A stretch of 64,000 nt of DNA from Amorphochlora amoebiformis (Eukaryota; Cercozoa; Chlorarachniophyceae), in NCBI GenBank assembly GCA_054601695.1, contig BAAHQB010000008.1, positions 930,001 through 994,000 on the forward strand, given 5' to 3'. The translations under genes were made by a program, and so were the position numbers. Below the pieces are notes generated by a model that had not been told where the DNA came from, ran no database searches, and saw only the letters and a program-made list of their open reading frames with translations. Shown piece by piece: positions 14,185 to 42,811 of this stretch. Numbering within the stretch: position 1 is the first letter of the stretch; each line of letters begins with the position of its first letter.

Positions 14185-14446
14185 CACATATGTATAAACA
14201 CTGTGTGTATATAAATGTATACATACATACATATATATATTATATTATACTGAATGTATATGTATAATATATATATATATATATATATTGATATACTTCT
14301 ATATTATATATATATATATATATATAATATATATATATATATAATATATATATATATTGTATTTGTGCGTATATATATGTTTGCTAATTGTATAATGGTG
14401 TATATATATATATATACCTATTGTTCACATATATGTACACACACAC

Positions 14447-14480
<34 letters not shown>

Positions 14481-14603
14481 TACATAATATATATATATAT
14501 ACTACAAGTATATATATGCGTATATGTATGCGTATGACTATATATATGTATTATATACATCTATACATACACACATATATAAATATATACATATGTATGT
14601 ATG

Positions 14604-14659
<56 letters not shown>

Positions 14660-14963
14660 TTAAACATTTGTATACACATATATATTATATCTATATATAT
14701 ATATATATATATAATATATTATATCTTACTAGACATATTTATGTATATACAAATGTAACTATGTATATATATTTATGTGTATATATATATATAAATATAT
14801 ATAATATTTGCATACATGTTTACATACACTTAAGATACCAATGATTGACGCTCCATACAGGTCGCCTGCCGGACTTGATATCGTACAGTCGAACCTGTAC
14901 AAAAATTACATTCATACACATATTCTTACACACTGTATATACATACATGTATACATACATATA

Positions 14964-15003
<40 letters not shown>

Positions 15004-15579
15004 AGTATATAAATACAAATACATATGTACATGTATATATATATGTACATTATTATTATATATATATATATATATGTGTATATATGTATGCATGTAAATC
15101 TATACATATATGTATATATACATAACATGCATGTATATAAATATATATATATATATATTGTAAACATTCATATATATATATATACATATCTATTACATCG
15201 CATTATATTAACTACCTGATGGTGCGCAGTGCCGGAAAGAACCCTTTTATATCCATGCCCAGGCACAAACCTTATTACCGCTACGTGAACAGGGTATCTG
15301 TGAACATGTGTTCAAGTCAGATTAAGCAATTATTACCAGAACACGTGTTACTACGCAATGAAATACCTTGTAGAAAGATATTAAAACTTCTAGTACAGGT
15401 GAATGTGTAAACTAATAATTAAAATTTATTCATGTTTATGTATGTGATGTATGTGTAGATATGCATATGTACATTTATATATGTATACATACGTATTCAT
15501 ATGTATATATATATATATATACATATATACATACATATACATATGTATATGTATATGTGTGTACATATATTATATACAC

Positions 15580-15614
<35 letters not shown>

Positions 15615-15669
15615 TATTATATACATATATTTGTATACATATGTTGCAATATATATATATATATATATA

Positions 15670-15718
<49 letters not shown>

Positions 15719-16073
15719 AATATATATTATATGTTATATATATATATATATTATATATATATATATACATACATACATTTATATATAATATATATATACA
15801 TATATACATACATATACATGTAATACACATACAACATGCACACATGCATGCATAATAGTAAAATATCCTATATGTGATTGTGCACGAGCATGAGTATACG
15901 TGTCATCATACCGCAGGTCGAGCATATCCGGCTTCACATTCCTAGCCTAAGAATATGTACATGTGTACTATGTATGTATGTACATATTTATGTATACACA
16001 CATACACATGTATATATATATATGTATATATATATATATAAATACACATATATACACATACACATGTATACAT

Positions 16074-16108
<35 letters not shown>

Positions 16109-16199
16109 AATAAATATATATATATATATATATTGCGTGTATTCCTAGCCCGCGCATGCATACAAGTGTTTGTAGAATATACATATATCATATGTATAC

Positions 16200-16232
<33 letters not shown>

Positions 16233-16616
16233 TACATATACATACACATATATATAAATACACATGTACATATTATTAGCGCAGTGGTATAGTAGATGGT
16301 AGTCCAGAGTGATTCAAGTCCGTTTGGATTATGATTAACTTTATTCTCAAGAATTCAGCAAGATACATGCCGTCATGCGTGCTCATGTGAGCGTGACATG
16401 GCGTGACGTCATGTTCTATCACGGTAAATCTGGAAGCCCGATACTACCCGGTACTACCCGGTACTACTCGGTACTACGGCAAGGTAATCTCCGAGCAATC
16501 TCCGGGATCTCCAGCGATCTCCAGCTATATGTAGTATACATACGGCTATACTTCAACACGCTATCGATATCTACAATTCGAGCCGCATCTATCTATGCTA
16601 ACTATATTGTTGCTTT

Positions 16617-16647
<31 letters not shown>

Positions 16648-16704
16648 CGTGTGTGTAAGTATGTATATAAAAGTATATATTTTACAGGTTAGTAACATAG
16701 GTAT

Positions 16705-16758
<54 letters not shown>

Positions 16759-17053
16759 ATATATTGATATTTATATAATATTTATATTGTATATACATGT
16801 GTGTATAAATAAACATATATATATATATATTATATAATATATATATATATGTGTATATATATAATGTATATAAATATGTTTATGTACATATGTATATATG
16901 TACATATATACATATGTATGTATATATACATATATATATATATGTACATATACATTTATATATAACTTTTAATTTATGCAATTGTATACATATATATATA
17001 TATATATATATAAAATACATGTATCATGTAAACACACACAGAATCATTTTCAC

Positions 17054-17089
<36 letters not shown>

Positions 17090-17220
17090 ATATGTATATG
17101 TATATATATATAATGTGTGTACATACATATATATATATACACATATATATATAGAAATATATATGTATTATATTTATATATATACATATATACATGTGTG
17201 TGAGTGTGTGTATGTGTATG

Positions 17221-17259
<39 letters not shown>

Positions 17260-17561
17260 CCTTAAAGACTGTCTTTTTAGTCTTAATATCCCATAGCTTG
17301 AGAAGCTCTTCGTTACCTCCCTATGTATAGACATATAATATATATATATATATAACTTTACATATAATATATATATAAAAATAAATATATACACATATAT
17401 ATATAAGTATGTATGTATACGTACATACACATATATATATATATATATATTTATATACATATATATGTATAGCTGTATAGATGCATATATATATATATAT
17501 ATATATAAACAAATATACATATACAGATATATATTATTTATGCATATATATATATATATAA

Positions 17562-17592
<31 letters not shown>

Positions 17593-17608
17593 ATATATAT
17601 ATATACAT

Positions 17609-17639
<31 letters not shown>

Positions 17640-18293
17640 ATATACATCGTAATTACATATGTATCTAAATATATATATATATATATTATATCTATTTATA
17701 CATATGTGCATTGAAACTTAGACTAGAGACAGCGAGGAGAAGAGAGAGGGAAGGAAAGGGAAGGAAAGAGGGAATAAGAGGGAGGAGAGAGGAGTAAGAG
17801 AGGCGAAAAGGAGCGAAAGAGAGCGGAAGACAGCGAAAGCGAGTGAAAGAGCACGAAAGAGATCAAAAGAAGGGCAAGGAGAGAGATGGAGATTGATAGT
17901 GCCAGTACCGTAGCAAGAATCTTGCCTTGAGACTCTGTGGATATCTGTTACAGTGTAGACATATTACACATATGTAAATATTTATCATTGCAAATATGTT
18001 TGTATGTATGTATATATATATATATGTATTCATATGTACATGTATATAACATATGTACATATACACATATAAATATAATAATATATATATATATATATAT
18101 ATCTGTATATATATATATATATATACATATACCAATATACATATACATATATATATACATATATATATATATATGTGTATATACATAGATATATTTAAAT
18201 ATTCATGAATATATACATTATTTGCCAACATAGGTATGTATACATATATATTATATGTATATAATATATATACTTATATACATATATAAATGT

Positions 18294-18346
<53 letters not shown>

Positions 18347-18469
18347 CGTATGTACACATAATATACAATATGTGTACACGATCTGTGCGTAAATATTACA
18401 CTGTATAATTCGTTGGACATAAGTCTTACATATATCTTTATATATATGTTTAAGTAATACAAACGTACA

Positions 18470-18509
<40 letters not shown>

Positions 18510-19548
18510 ATATGATGTATATATATATGTAGTTGTTAATGTATGCATTTACAAATATATTACATAATGTAGATACAACCTCCATTGCTCTAATATCCTG
18601 GCCAACTTGTATTGTATCACTCTCGCTATATTCCTTCTCTTCCTAAGAATACATACACACATATATATTTATATCATATACAAGTCCACACATAAATAAA
18701 TATATTTGTTTTGCTTTCATACCCCAAATATACACATCCCTAAGACTAATAGAGCCTAGCCCAATCCTAGCTAACCCTAACCCTAATCTAACCCTAACCC
18801 TAACTCACGACTAAAACACCCTAACCCTAATCCAACCCAATCATACCTCTAGCCCTAACCCTAACCCTACCGGCGAGAAGATCTGAACCAGACCCTTACG
18901 ACCACAAGCTGCCATCCGACCTTCACCTAGGTTGAGGCTAGGGGTTAGGGTTTGGGTTGGGTTAGGGGTTAGATTAGATGTGATTCAGAGTGTGGGTTAG
19001 GATCAGATTATTCGGCTTTTCCCAGCCCTAGGGCATTCACTTAGCCACTAACTGGAGCTGTTAGCTGCGAGAGACTTCAGCAGATCTCATGTTTAGTTAG
19101 AGCCGGGGTTAGGGTTAGGGTTGGGGTTAGGGTTAGGATTAGGGTTAGGGTTATTCAAATTTTGAATCGGGTTTAGGGCTAGGGTTAAGAGTTAGGGTTA
19201 AGATTAGGATTCGGCTATAGGGTTTGTCTTAAAGGGTTTGTGTGAGGGTTAGGATCATAGATAGGAAACTTTGGGTTGGGGTAGGAGGTATTGGCAAGCT
19301 TGGTAAAGGCTAGATCTAACACAAGTAGGATAATGGGGCATTACGGGAATGTCAGGGTTGGGATTCAGATTGGGTTTAGGTTTGGACTTATTAGGTTTGG
19401 GTTAGGTTGGGGAGATATTCGGAATTGACCTAGATATCCCAAGCCTGCGCACCCTGAAGATTTTATCTTGAAGCCTTTTAAATTGATAAGCATATATATA
19501 TATATATATGTATATATATACATATGTATGTATATATATATATATATG

Positions 19549-19580
<32 letters not shown>

Positions 19581-20029
19581 ATGAACACCATATTGAACTT
19601 AAAAAGCTAATATGATACATGTGTGTGTACGTGCATACCCATTGTTTCTAATAGCTCTCCATCAGCAAGGGCGCGGCATTCTACCTCACCGCTGCGTAGC
19701 GCTGCATAAAACTGATGTATACATACACACATACAAATATAACATGTATATGTACACATATATTCAATCTATATGTAGATATTTTATATATTTTAGTACT
19801 TAAATATGTGTACATATATACAAGAACAGCATTAACGATAGCATCAGTAGGATTTTTTTTCAATGAGAATAGGAATTAAACAATTGCAAAATAGCGAAAA
19901 AAACAGTAAAAATGATAAATGAGAATAAAAAATAGTAATATTTCTGTGGATTATGCATACGTGTGTCTGTGGCCCTCCTGCCCCTACCGCCTCTCCCGCC
20001 CATGTCATTCTCTCTACCCCTCGAGCCAT
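8667..20029 (-). CDS. WDR74: WDR74/NSA1-like ribosome-biogenesis WD40 protein
   Basis: Sixteen exons on the minus strand add up to 933 nt (310 aa) in one frame: 20029-19988, 19711-19639, 18926-18871, 18642-18580, 17944-17909, 17320-17261, 15946-15912, 15297-15216, 14894-14839, 13900-13833, 13502-13449, 13102-13054, 12609-12560, 12153-12083, 9362-9330, 8771-8667. WD-type blades are clear: [99 protein letters not shown]. The order and spacing match WDR74/NSA1, a nucleolar factor that joins pre-60S particles and is released by a Rix7/NVL-type AAA ATPase. The C-terminus is acidic ([11 protein letters not shown]), then Lys-rich to the stop TAA. The protein is shorter than human WDR74, mainly in linkers. 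All introns exceed 230 nt and are rich in TA repeat; several hold telomere-like repeats, one a SINE. The start ATG at 20029 is inferred. Confidence 0.92.
9590..9790 (+). repeat. Degenerate telomere-like repeat
   Basis: G/T-rich sequence with scattered GGTTAG, TTAGGTT and GTTAGGTTT units lies in the large intron between exons 14 and 15 of the WDR74-like gene. It is far more decayed than the block at 10235-11448 and is broken by a TA run at about 9618-9640. Confidence 0.55.
10090..10230. repeat. Purine-rich tract
   Basis: The plus strand is almost all A and G (GAGAGA, GGAAGAG, GGAGAGAG) over about 140 nt, directly before the telomere-type array. It lies in the same intron of the WDR74-like gene. 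No codon signal is seen on either strand. Confidence 0.6.
10235..11448 (+). repeat. Interstitial telomeric TTAGGG array with spacer units
   Basis: About 1.2 kb of TTAGGG repeat and variants (TTTAGGG, TTGGGG, TCAGGG) lie in the intron between exons 14 and 15 of the WDR74-like gene. The array is broken at least six times by a related spacer starting ATCAGATTATTCAGCAT and continuing CTTAGTCCGAGGA and CCATTGACTC (near 10440, 10591, 10734, 11088, 11202, 11319). Two spacers, 10591-10656 and 10734-10799, are the same over about 66 nt, including a CCTCCACAGTGTGGGGCTAT extension. So this is a composite satellite, not a simple chromosome-end remnant. The Val-Arg open frame here is its translation. Confidence 0.93.
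11560..11640. repeat. (TA)n microsatellite in WDR74-like intron
   Basis: A nearly pure TA run at about 11570-11635 directly follows the telomere-type array. Similar runs fill the rest of this intron up to 12082. Confidence 0.85.
16270..16620 (+). mobile_element. tRNA-derived SINE, copy 1
   Basis: This element in the intron between exons 6 and 7 of the WDR74-like gene has a Pol III-type head. Box A TAGCGCAGTGG lies at 16277-16287 and matches TRGCNNAGTGG. Box B-like GATTCAAGTCC lies at 16311-16321 and matches GGTTCGANTCC at 9 of 11 positions. The body contains GCGTGACGTCATG, then direct repeats of a 'CGGTACTAC' unit and of 'ATCTCCAG'. It ends in TTGCTTTAAC followed straight away by (TA)n. Body and ends recur at 26070, 34500, 52970 and 59590. 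Confidence 0.8.
17710..17895. repeat. Purine-rich tract
   Basis: GAGAGAGGGAAGGAAAGG and similar A/G sequence covers about 180 nt of the plus strand in a WDR74-like intron. Exon 5 of that gene starts just to the right, at 17909. The complementary CT strand is the transcribed sense here, so it would add a long pyrimidine stretch to the pre-mRNA after the exon 5 donor. Confidence 0.6.
18740..18870 (-). repeat. Degenerate CCCTAA repeat beside exon 3
   Basis: CCCTAA-type units with variants lie immediately left of exon 3 of the WDR74-like gene (18871-18926), in the intron that follows it. The plus-strand sense is CCCTAA, opposite to the repeat on the other side of the exon. The donor of exon 3 lies within the repeat edge: CCG|GTAGGG. 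Confidence 0.75.
18937..19425 (+). repeat. Degenerate TTAGGG repeat with spacer unit
   Basis: TTAGGG-type units, increasingly diverged, lie right of exon 3 of the WDR74-like gene. A diverged copy of the spacer seen in the 10.2-11.4 kb array (ATCAGATTATTCGGC then CCAGCCCTAGGGCATT) lies near 19001-19050, so the two arrays share an origin. Confidence 0.78.
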
Positions 20030-20042
20030 CGCCTAATGTATT

Positions 20043-20077
<35 letters not shown>

Positions 20078-20451
20078 GTATGTATGTATATATGTATATA
20101 TGTAAAACATACATATGAAAAACGTAATTGTATATATATACACACATATACACGTATATATGTAATATCTATATATATATATACGTAGATTTATACTTGT
20201 TATATATGGAACGTATATAAATGTACATAATATACATAGATTTAGTTACATATGAAAGTATATAAATATATATGTATATATATATATATGTAATATATTA
20301 TATATATATATATATATATAATATACATATGTATATGTATAGGTTCTAGCGGTGTGGACATAGAATGTATAAATATACAACATGTACGCAGTATGTACGA
20401 TATATATATATATATATATATATTATACATATATATATATATATATACATT

Positions 20452-20484
<33 letters not shown>

Positions 20485-20623
20485 AAATAATAATAATAAT
20501 ATAATATATATATATATATGCAATAATATATATATATATATATATATGTATATAGTTTCTAGTGGTGTGGATATAGAATGAAACATACATGTAGAAATAT
20601 GCACTATGTACATATATGTATAT

Positions 20624-20656
<33 letters not shown>

Positions 20657-20807
20657 TATTTTATATATATACATATATACATATGTAATATAAGATATAT
20701 ATATATATACATATGTATATATGTATATGTGTATTAGAATGTATACATATGTATACTTATGTTCATATTTAATAAAAATATATACATACATACATACGCG
20801 CATATAC

Positions 20808-20840
<33 letters not shown>

Positions 20841-20944
20841 CTTATAAATATGTATGTAGACATTATACATATGCACACTATTTGTATTATATATATTATA
20901 TATATATATATATATACACATATAATATAAAAAATATGTAAACA

Positions 20945-20984
<40 letters not shown>

Positions 20985-21071
20985 GCATACTATGCACACA
21001 TACATACATACACACATATATATATACACTTATACATATATATATATATATCTATATATATATATATATAA

Positions 21072-21130
<59 letters not shown>

Positions 21131-21202
21131 AGACACACCATATATATATGACATTTTTATAGTATACAAATACTGATATACACATACTCTTTATACTTAT
21201 AT

Positions 21203-21388
21203 TAGGGTTAGGATCAGGATTAGGGTTAGGTTTAGGGTTAGGATCAAAGATAATGGTTAGGGTTAGTGTTAGGGTTAAGGTTAGGGTTAGGGTTAAGGTT
21301 AGGGTTAGGGTTAGGGTCAGGATTAGGGTTAAGTATAGGAATAGGGTTAGGGTAGAATCATGATTAGGGTTAGGGTTAGGGTTAGGGT
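21203..21388 (+). repeat. Interstitial TTAGGG array
   Basis: About 185 nt of TTAGGG with variants (TCAGGAT, TTAGTG, TTAAGG) lie between TA microsatellites. No spacer unit of the 10.2-kb type is seen here. It lies in the intergenic region, not in an assigned intron. Confidence 0.88.
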
Positions 21389-21408
21389 ATATATGTGTGT
21401 ATACACAT

Positions 21409-21444
<36 letters not shown>

Positions 21445-21780
21445 GTACATATATATATATATATATAAATATATATTATATATATATATACACATATATA
21501 TATATATATTGATATATGTATATATATAATATACATATAATATATATATATTATATTAAATATATATATATATATATATAATATACATATAATATATATA
21601 TTATATACTATATATATATATATATATCATAGATGTGCCATTAAAAAGGGAAAGAAATGTACCTGAGATCCATAACGGATTTCTACAGTCTTTTTCCCCA
21701 CATTTACCACTGAGTATTTTTAATGTTTAAAGAACAAAACAATAAATATGCCGCTGGAGTATGTAGAATGTTAGTGTTAG

Positions 21781-21927
<147 letters not shown>

Positions 21928-21999
21928 TATATATGTATATATATATCATATATGTATATTTAACAATGATTATATGCATGCAATCTGAAAGGATTTTTC

Positions 22000-22034
<35 letters not shown>

Positions 22035-22571
22035 CATACATGCATACACATATGTTTTCGCGCGGAGTGTGTGCCATGTATAAATGCATGTACGTATTAC
22101 TATAATATATATGTGTACAATGTATGCGTAATATGTATTCAAACTTATCGTTTACATCAGTCTACCAGGGTAATACTCCAGACACTTGTAATAAACTCCA
22201 TTATATCTTCACACACAACTAACCCTTCAACCCCCTCCACTCCCGCATCCACCAAAAACAACGAAATGAACAAAAACAGAAGAGATCTGAACAATATTCG
22301 CTTTTCCCTCTCCTTTGAAGACGCACTAATTGCAAGGGGACAGAGATGGACAGAGATATACCCTTAAACAACCCCGTATCGTCGCCGGTCACCACCCTGG
22401 CGCTCATAATAAGCCGATTTCACCGACTGACACGTGTCATTCCCGATCTATTAAATATTCTCAATTCTTAATTTATCGCTTGCATACTTTTCTTTTCGGC
22501 TCAAATTACGCCCCAAAAGCCCTGAGATGGTCGCTTCTCTCATGTGGGTCTAGTCGCCCCTTTCGCCGTCC

Positions 22572-37482
<14,911 letters not shown>

Positions 37483-37499
37483 CGAGAATGTGCAATATA

Positions 37500-37505
37500 A
37501 ACATT

Positions 37506-37551
<46 letters not shown>

Positions 37552-37764
37552 TCACGCTTAAATACACTTGGACTTATATGTGTACATACATATATATATA
37601 TATGAAGGTAATTGTGGTTCTATATACATGTGTATTTAATATATAATATATATATATATATATACTATCATATGCGAAGGTGTATGTAATTGTTTTGTAT
37701 CACATATCGACTTCATGTCATTGTTTGTATATGAATAATTTTCATCATTCAGATTACGTGCATA

Positions 37765-37802
<38 letters not shown>

Positions 37803-37930
37803 TGCATTTATACATGTATGTATCATCAAGTATCATATAATTTAAAATTTCCGGTTACATATTTAAAAAGGTTTTCATATCACATGATATTCAATTATTA
37901 CATGTACTAGGACATATCCTTAACTTTTTG
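37500..37930. repeat. TA microsatellite 3' of the PX-START gene
   Basis: TA runs at about 37510-37545 and 37637-37665 in AT-rich sequence follow the stop codon. No exon is supported here. Confidence 0.75.
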
Positions 37931-38860
37931 TATGAACATGACAGTTATTTAATTGCTGTAGGGCGGCGAATAAGACGCTATAGACATTTGGCGCACGCGA
38001 AACTTGACCATTACTATTGATCAATTTGGAGCATGCCATACACTAGTGCACAATCTAGACAATACTAGAATAACGGTAAACTGTTTTATGTTGTAGATCT
38101 AGATTTAGTCTAGCTTACGACTAGTACGAGTGTCTAGAGTGTGTGGCTAGTCGATACTCTAAATTCTTAACAAAGAATCTAACCGTAATGTTATTAATCA
38201 TTCTGAGATACAGCATACTAAAAACGCAATTCAACTAGTCGTCTAGGTCTAGTAGGTCGTAGTGTTGTGTTAATTCTAAAGATTAGACTACTACTAACTC
38301 TAGTGACTCTAGTGACTAGGCCGCTGAGAACTACTACTAGAGTAATTCTGTAAATTATCGAATATCTGTAGTCGTGGGCTCCAGTGTAGTCTATCAATTT
38401 ACTAGATTTAGTTAACGGACTAGATCGAGCTTAGTAAGATTCAGATTCTTTTCATGATTTCCAAAGCTAGAGAGTCTGGAGAGTGCTTCTAGTCTCTAGA
38501 GTCTGGTAGTCCAGCAGTGAGTGGTCTAGTATATATACATTATCTCTTATCTAGTATCTATATATAGCTATAGATTATACACACTCTAGACTCTAGATGC
38601 TACAATGGTCGTGGTCTGTCAAGCTGTATCCACTTCCTAAATCTTCTTATAATTCATCTCAATATTAATTTTGTATCTGGATGCATCCATGTAGTTAATT
38701 ATTATAATTTGGGGTGACGCACATATGAACAATCTAGACAATAGCTAGAATAGGTCAATCAACTTTAGCTGACTTCTTGTCCAATACGGGATCAAAATCA
38801 TCATCCCCAAGAGCAAATAGACTGTAAGGATAGGGCATAAAAAATTATCTCATTAGTTAC
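37930..38860. other. Second CTAG-rich non-coding block
   Basis: From about 38040 to 38600 CTAG occurs dozens of times (TCTAGAGT, ACTAGTCG, TCTAGTGACTCTAG, CTAGATCTAG). TA microsatellite is absent apart from a short run. No exon fits on either strand. The block lies between two convergent genes. Its character matches 1-600, though I could not align the two blocks as copies by eye. Confidence 0.55.
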
Positions 38861-38899
38861 GCGCGAGACTTCATCTTGTGTATGTCTAAAATGTTGATC

Positions 38900-38943
38900 T
38901 ATTATGTATATATGTATATGTATATACACATATATAATATATA

Positions 38944-38982
<39 letters not shown>

Positions 38983-39030
38983 GTACATATATATATATAT
39001 ATATATATAATATATATATATATATTATGT
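38900..39030. repeat. TA microsatellite
   Basis: TATATA runs with ATGTAC interruptions separate the CTAG-rich block from the purine tract in the intergenic region. Confidence 0.8.
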
Positions 39031-39074
39031 AAAATATGTGTACATGAATACTTCAATATGAACTTTTAATAACA

Positions 39075-39345
39075 AACATGCGAGGAGAGATAGAGAGGGA
39101 GAGAGAGATAAAAAAAGGGGGGGTGCGAGAGCAGAGGGTGAGGGGAGAGGGGAGAGAGGGGAAGGGGTGGGGGAGGAAAGAGAGGGGGAAGGGAGAGAGA
39201 GAGAGGAAGAACCAGAGGAACGGAATGAGGAGGGGCTGAAGAGAAGAGAGATCGAGAAAGAGAAAGAAATACTACATGAAGAGATAGACATAAAAAAAGG
39301 GGAGGAAAAAAAAAAGAGAAAGGAAATCATAAGTGGATTAACGTA
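39075..39345. repeat. Purine-rich tract
   Basis: The plus strand is nearly all A and G for about 250 nt (GAGAGAGATAGAG, AGGGGAGAGGGGAG). It allows open frames on both strands rich in Glu/Arg or Ser/Leu, but there is no splice or family support. Degenerate TTAGG units follow at 39360-39400. It lies between the convergent PX-START and TMEM87-like genes. Confidence 0.65.
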
Positions 39346-39399
39346 CGTAGGACGTTAGAGAGGATAGGTTAGATTATGTTATGTTAGGGTTATGTTGGG

Positions 39400-40060
39400 A
39401 GAGCGGTGGGTTTAGTTTATGCTTGATTATATACATATATATATATATATGTATGTATACATATGTATATACATATAATATATTGTACGGTCCTTTTTTA
39501 AAATTCTATACTATTAAACAATGTATAGGTATCAATTTATATATATTTAATATTATATACGTGTATATCTTGTACATATATATATGTATATATATACGTA
39601 TATTATGTGCATAAATTATTTATTGATATACATGTATGTATATATACGACAATAAATATGTTATAAAGAGATTAGGTATTTCAAAAATATATAGTAAAAA
39701 TATATGCATAATGGATTAATCTACAGTTCCCCCATTTTTAAACATGTTGTATTCGACCTATGCATATATACACGAGGTAGACATGTTCTAAACACCCAAT
39801 TACCTATTTACACATTCAGTTTACATGTTACCACGATTTCCAATGTACATATTTACTCGTGAAGTACAATTTTTACTCCGCCACCATCCACATTCATGAT
39901 AAGTTACACGCACACACACGCATGCATATATTTACACTGTCAAGGTTTGTGCTACCATCACACTCAAACCTCAACAAAAATACCTACACGGGCAGAAACA
40001 TGTTGCACATAGCCATAAAACCCCCAATATGTAAACTTTTTATATTGTGTCAGTGATAAA
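39400..40060. other. AT-rich spacer 3' of the TMEM87-like gene
   Basis: AT-rich sequence with short TA runs near 39435-39480 and 39575-39610. No exon is supported. A poly(A) signal for the minus-strand gene could not be fixed. Confidence 0.5.
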
Positions 40061-40963
40061 TTACTCCTCTTTCTTTTCTATCATTGGCTCCATCTCAAGG
40101 GCTGTGTCATCATCCATCCCAAACTCGTCGTCTGCCATATCAGTGCTCAACTGATTAATAATTCACAAAAATCTGGCGTCACATATGAAGAGGCTTGGGT
40201 TAGATTTAGGATTAAGCTTAATACTCTGGTGAGGGTTAGAGATTCAGGGTTAGGATGAGCATTGGCGTTGGTGGTCTACCTGAGTATAGGCATATCTCTT
40301 GGCGGACTGACTTGGACGGAACAGGAAGCAGATGGCAAAGAAGATGATAGAGAAGAGGATATTCCAGATCCCTTCGTCTAGCAGCCACCAGATTCTCCAG
40401 TGGACAAGGACCTTTTGTCTAATCGTTAGCGACCTGCCGAAAATTACAAGGTCAGGGATGAGAGATTAGGATGGAATGCTCTTGGGTTATAAAATATTGC
40501 TTGAGGTATACGCACAGGTGATAGATGCTGAAGACAGTCGCACAAAGGAGGGAGACGACCAACACTTTGGTGAAAGTCTGTGGTTGTTGTACGTTATGTC
40601 GTCGATTAGGACACAAGAAAATGAAGGTAGAAAGTGGGAAGCGGCTCAGAACCAAATACCTTGTATACAGAGAGCTTGACCAACTGCTGGCGGACCCGCA
40701 GCATTGTGATGAGATGGTAGAGAGAGATGAATATGAACCAGTAGCATCCCGAGTCTGACGTATGAGTGCATGTGAGAATTTTTTGATATGGGGCTTTCAT
40801 ATTGGTGGAAAGTACCGGCAGCGGCGACTGGGATGAGAAGAATCGTACGCAAGTGATCACTTATACTCGTGTGGACCTTGGCCAGGTCGATCAAGAGCTT
40901 AAATATACTAGGCTTCAGATATATTATACCATATATATATGTATATGCACATGTATATTCATA

Positions 40964-41026
<63 letters not shown>

Positions 41027-42077
41027 TATATATATATATAGATTTTGTTATGGATATGTAAATCATGTTAAAATAGTATATATATATATATACAATTATA
41101 TATATAAATATGTATATATATATACATGTACATATATATATATATACATAAATATAAATATATATATTACATACACACACATACACACACACACATATAT
41201 ATATATATTTAATATCTATATATGTATATATATATTACGTATATATGTATACATAAAAAAAAAAAAAATTATTTATTTATATTATATTATACGTGTATAT
41301 CTACATTTCATATTCACCTGTTGCGTGAAGCCCAAGAAGAAATACACCAATCCAAAATTAATAATGTTTTTCTTATTCTTTCCTAAGTCTGGACGCACGA
41401 TAGCAAAGCCTATGCTGACCGCCATGATGAGCATTCTTGCGATGGCCCTCCGAAGTATCGTGACAAACGCCCCAGCGACGAGAATCGAAATCCCTCGGGT
41501 CCCAGTGAGGTTAAAGTGAGCATAGTCAAAGTACAGAAGCATGTTCTCAATCAGGCACACTCCGAGCACGACTGTGATGTAGTTCTGTAGCATAACGATC
41601 TCCTTCCAGTGCATCGCGTTCAGGACGAACCAAACAATAGCGAGGCCACCGTAAATGCAGGCCATGATGCCGTAGAAGGGCAGGAACGCGTACGAGGTGG
41701 CTGGGAGGTACCCGTAAGGGTTCATCCAAATTGTTCTTCCTACATTTACATAGGTAATATACATGTGTATATATATGCTTACATATATATATATATATTA
41801 TATATATATATATATATTATATATATATATATATGTATTTTCTTATTATGCATTTAATATCATGTCCTGTATGCGGTAGCCTATGTACCCGAAGGAGTTC
41901 CATGTTTCACCTTACTCGCCAGTTTCCCCCCGGCTTCAAATCACCCCTTAAATGTGGCACATACACACGATAATTTGAAAACGATATGAGCTAGCACGCC
42001 GCAATGTCATGCCCAGTCCACATATCAACAAAAAAGAATCCACCTTCTAAAGAAGAGGCTGCAACAACAAAGATACG

Positions 42078-42118
<41 letters not shown>

Positions 42119-42164
42119 ATATATATTTCTACGTGTGACTGTGTGTGTATGTACATTGTGTAAT

Positions 42165-42218
<54 letters not shown>

Positions 42219-42679
42219 TATATATATATTTATGTGTATAATATATATATATATATATGTATATTTATATATAATATATGCATATGCATATATGAAAACT
42301 ACACACTAATGTTAATATACGCACTAGTGTTCAGAGACCAACCTGAAAATGACACCTCGTATTCTTGCAATCTTGGGTCGCAGTTAGCCATCACCAGCAT
42401 ATAGGGCCCGGATTTCTCGACATTAAATCGCTATATATATATATATATATTATATAAATACAAATATGGTTCCTATTTCCTGCTTGATGAGATGTATATA
42501 TCAATACACGTATATATGTGAATACAGTACATTCATATACTGGCTATAAATATATATAATATAGACATATAATATATATATATATATATACATATATATA
42601 TAATATATATGTATGTACATATATATATATATTATATATTACAATATATGCATATACACATATAGATATATATGTGCAA

Positions 42680-42713
<34 letters not shown>

Positions 42714-42726
42714 TATATATATATTT

Positions 42727-42811
<85 letters not shown>

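Noticed and set aside
39025-39330. Ser/Leu-rich frame on the minus strand and Glu/Arg-rich frame on the plus strand
   Set aside because: Both come from a purine-rich tract that lacks stops by composition; no flanking splice sites or related exons were found.
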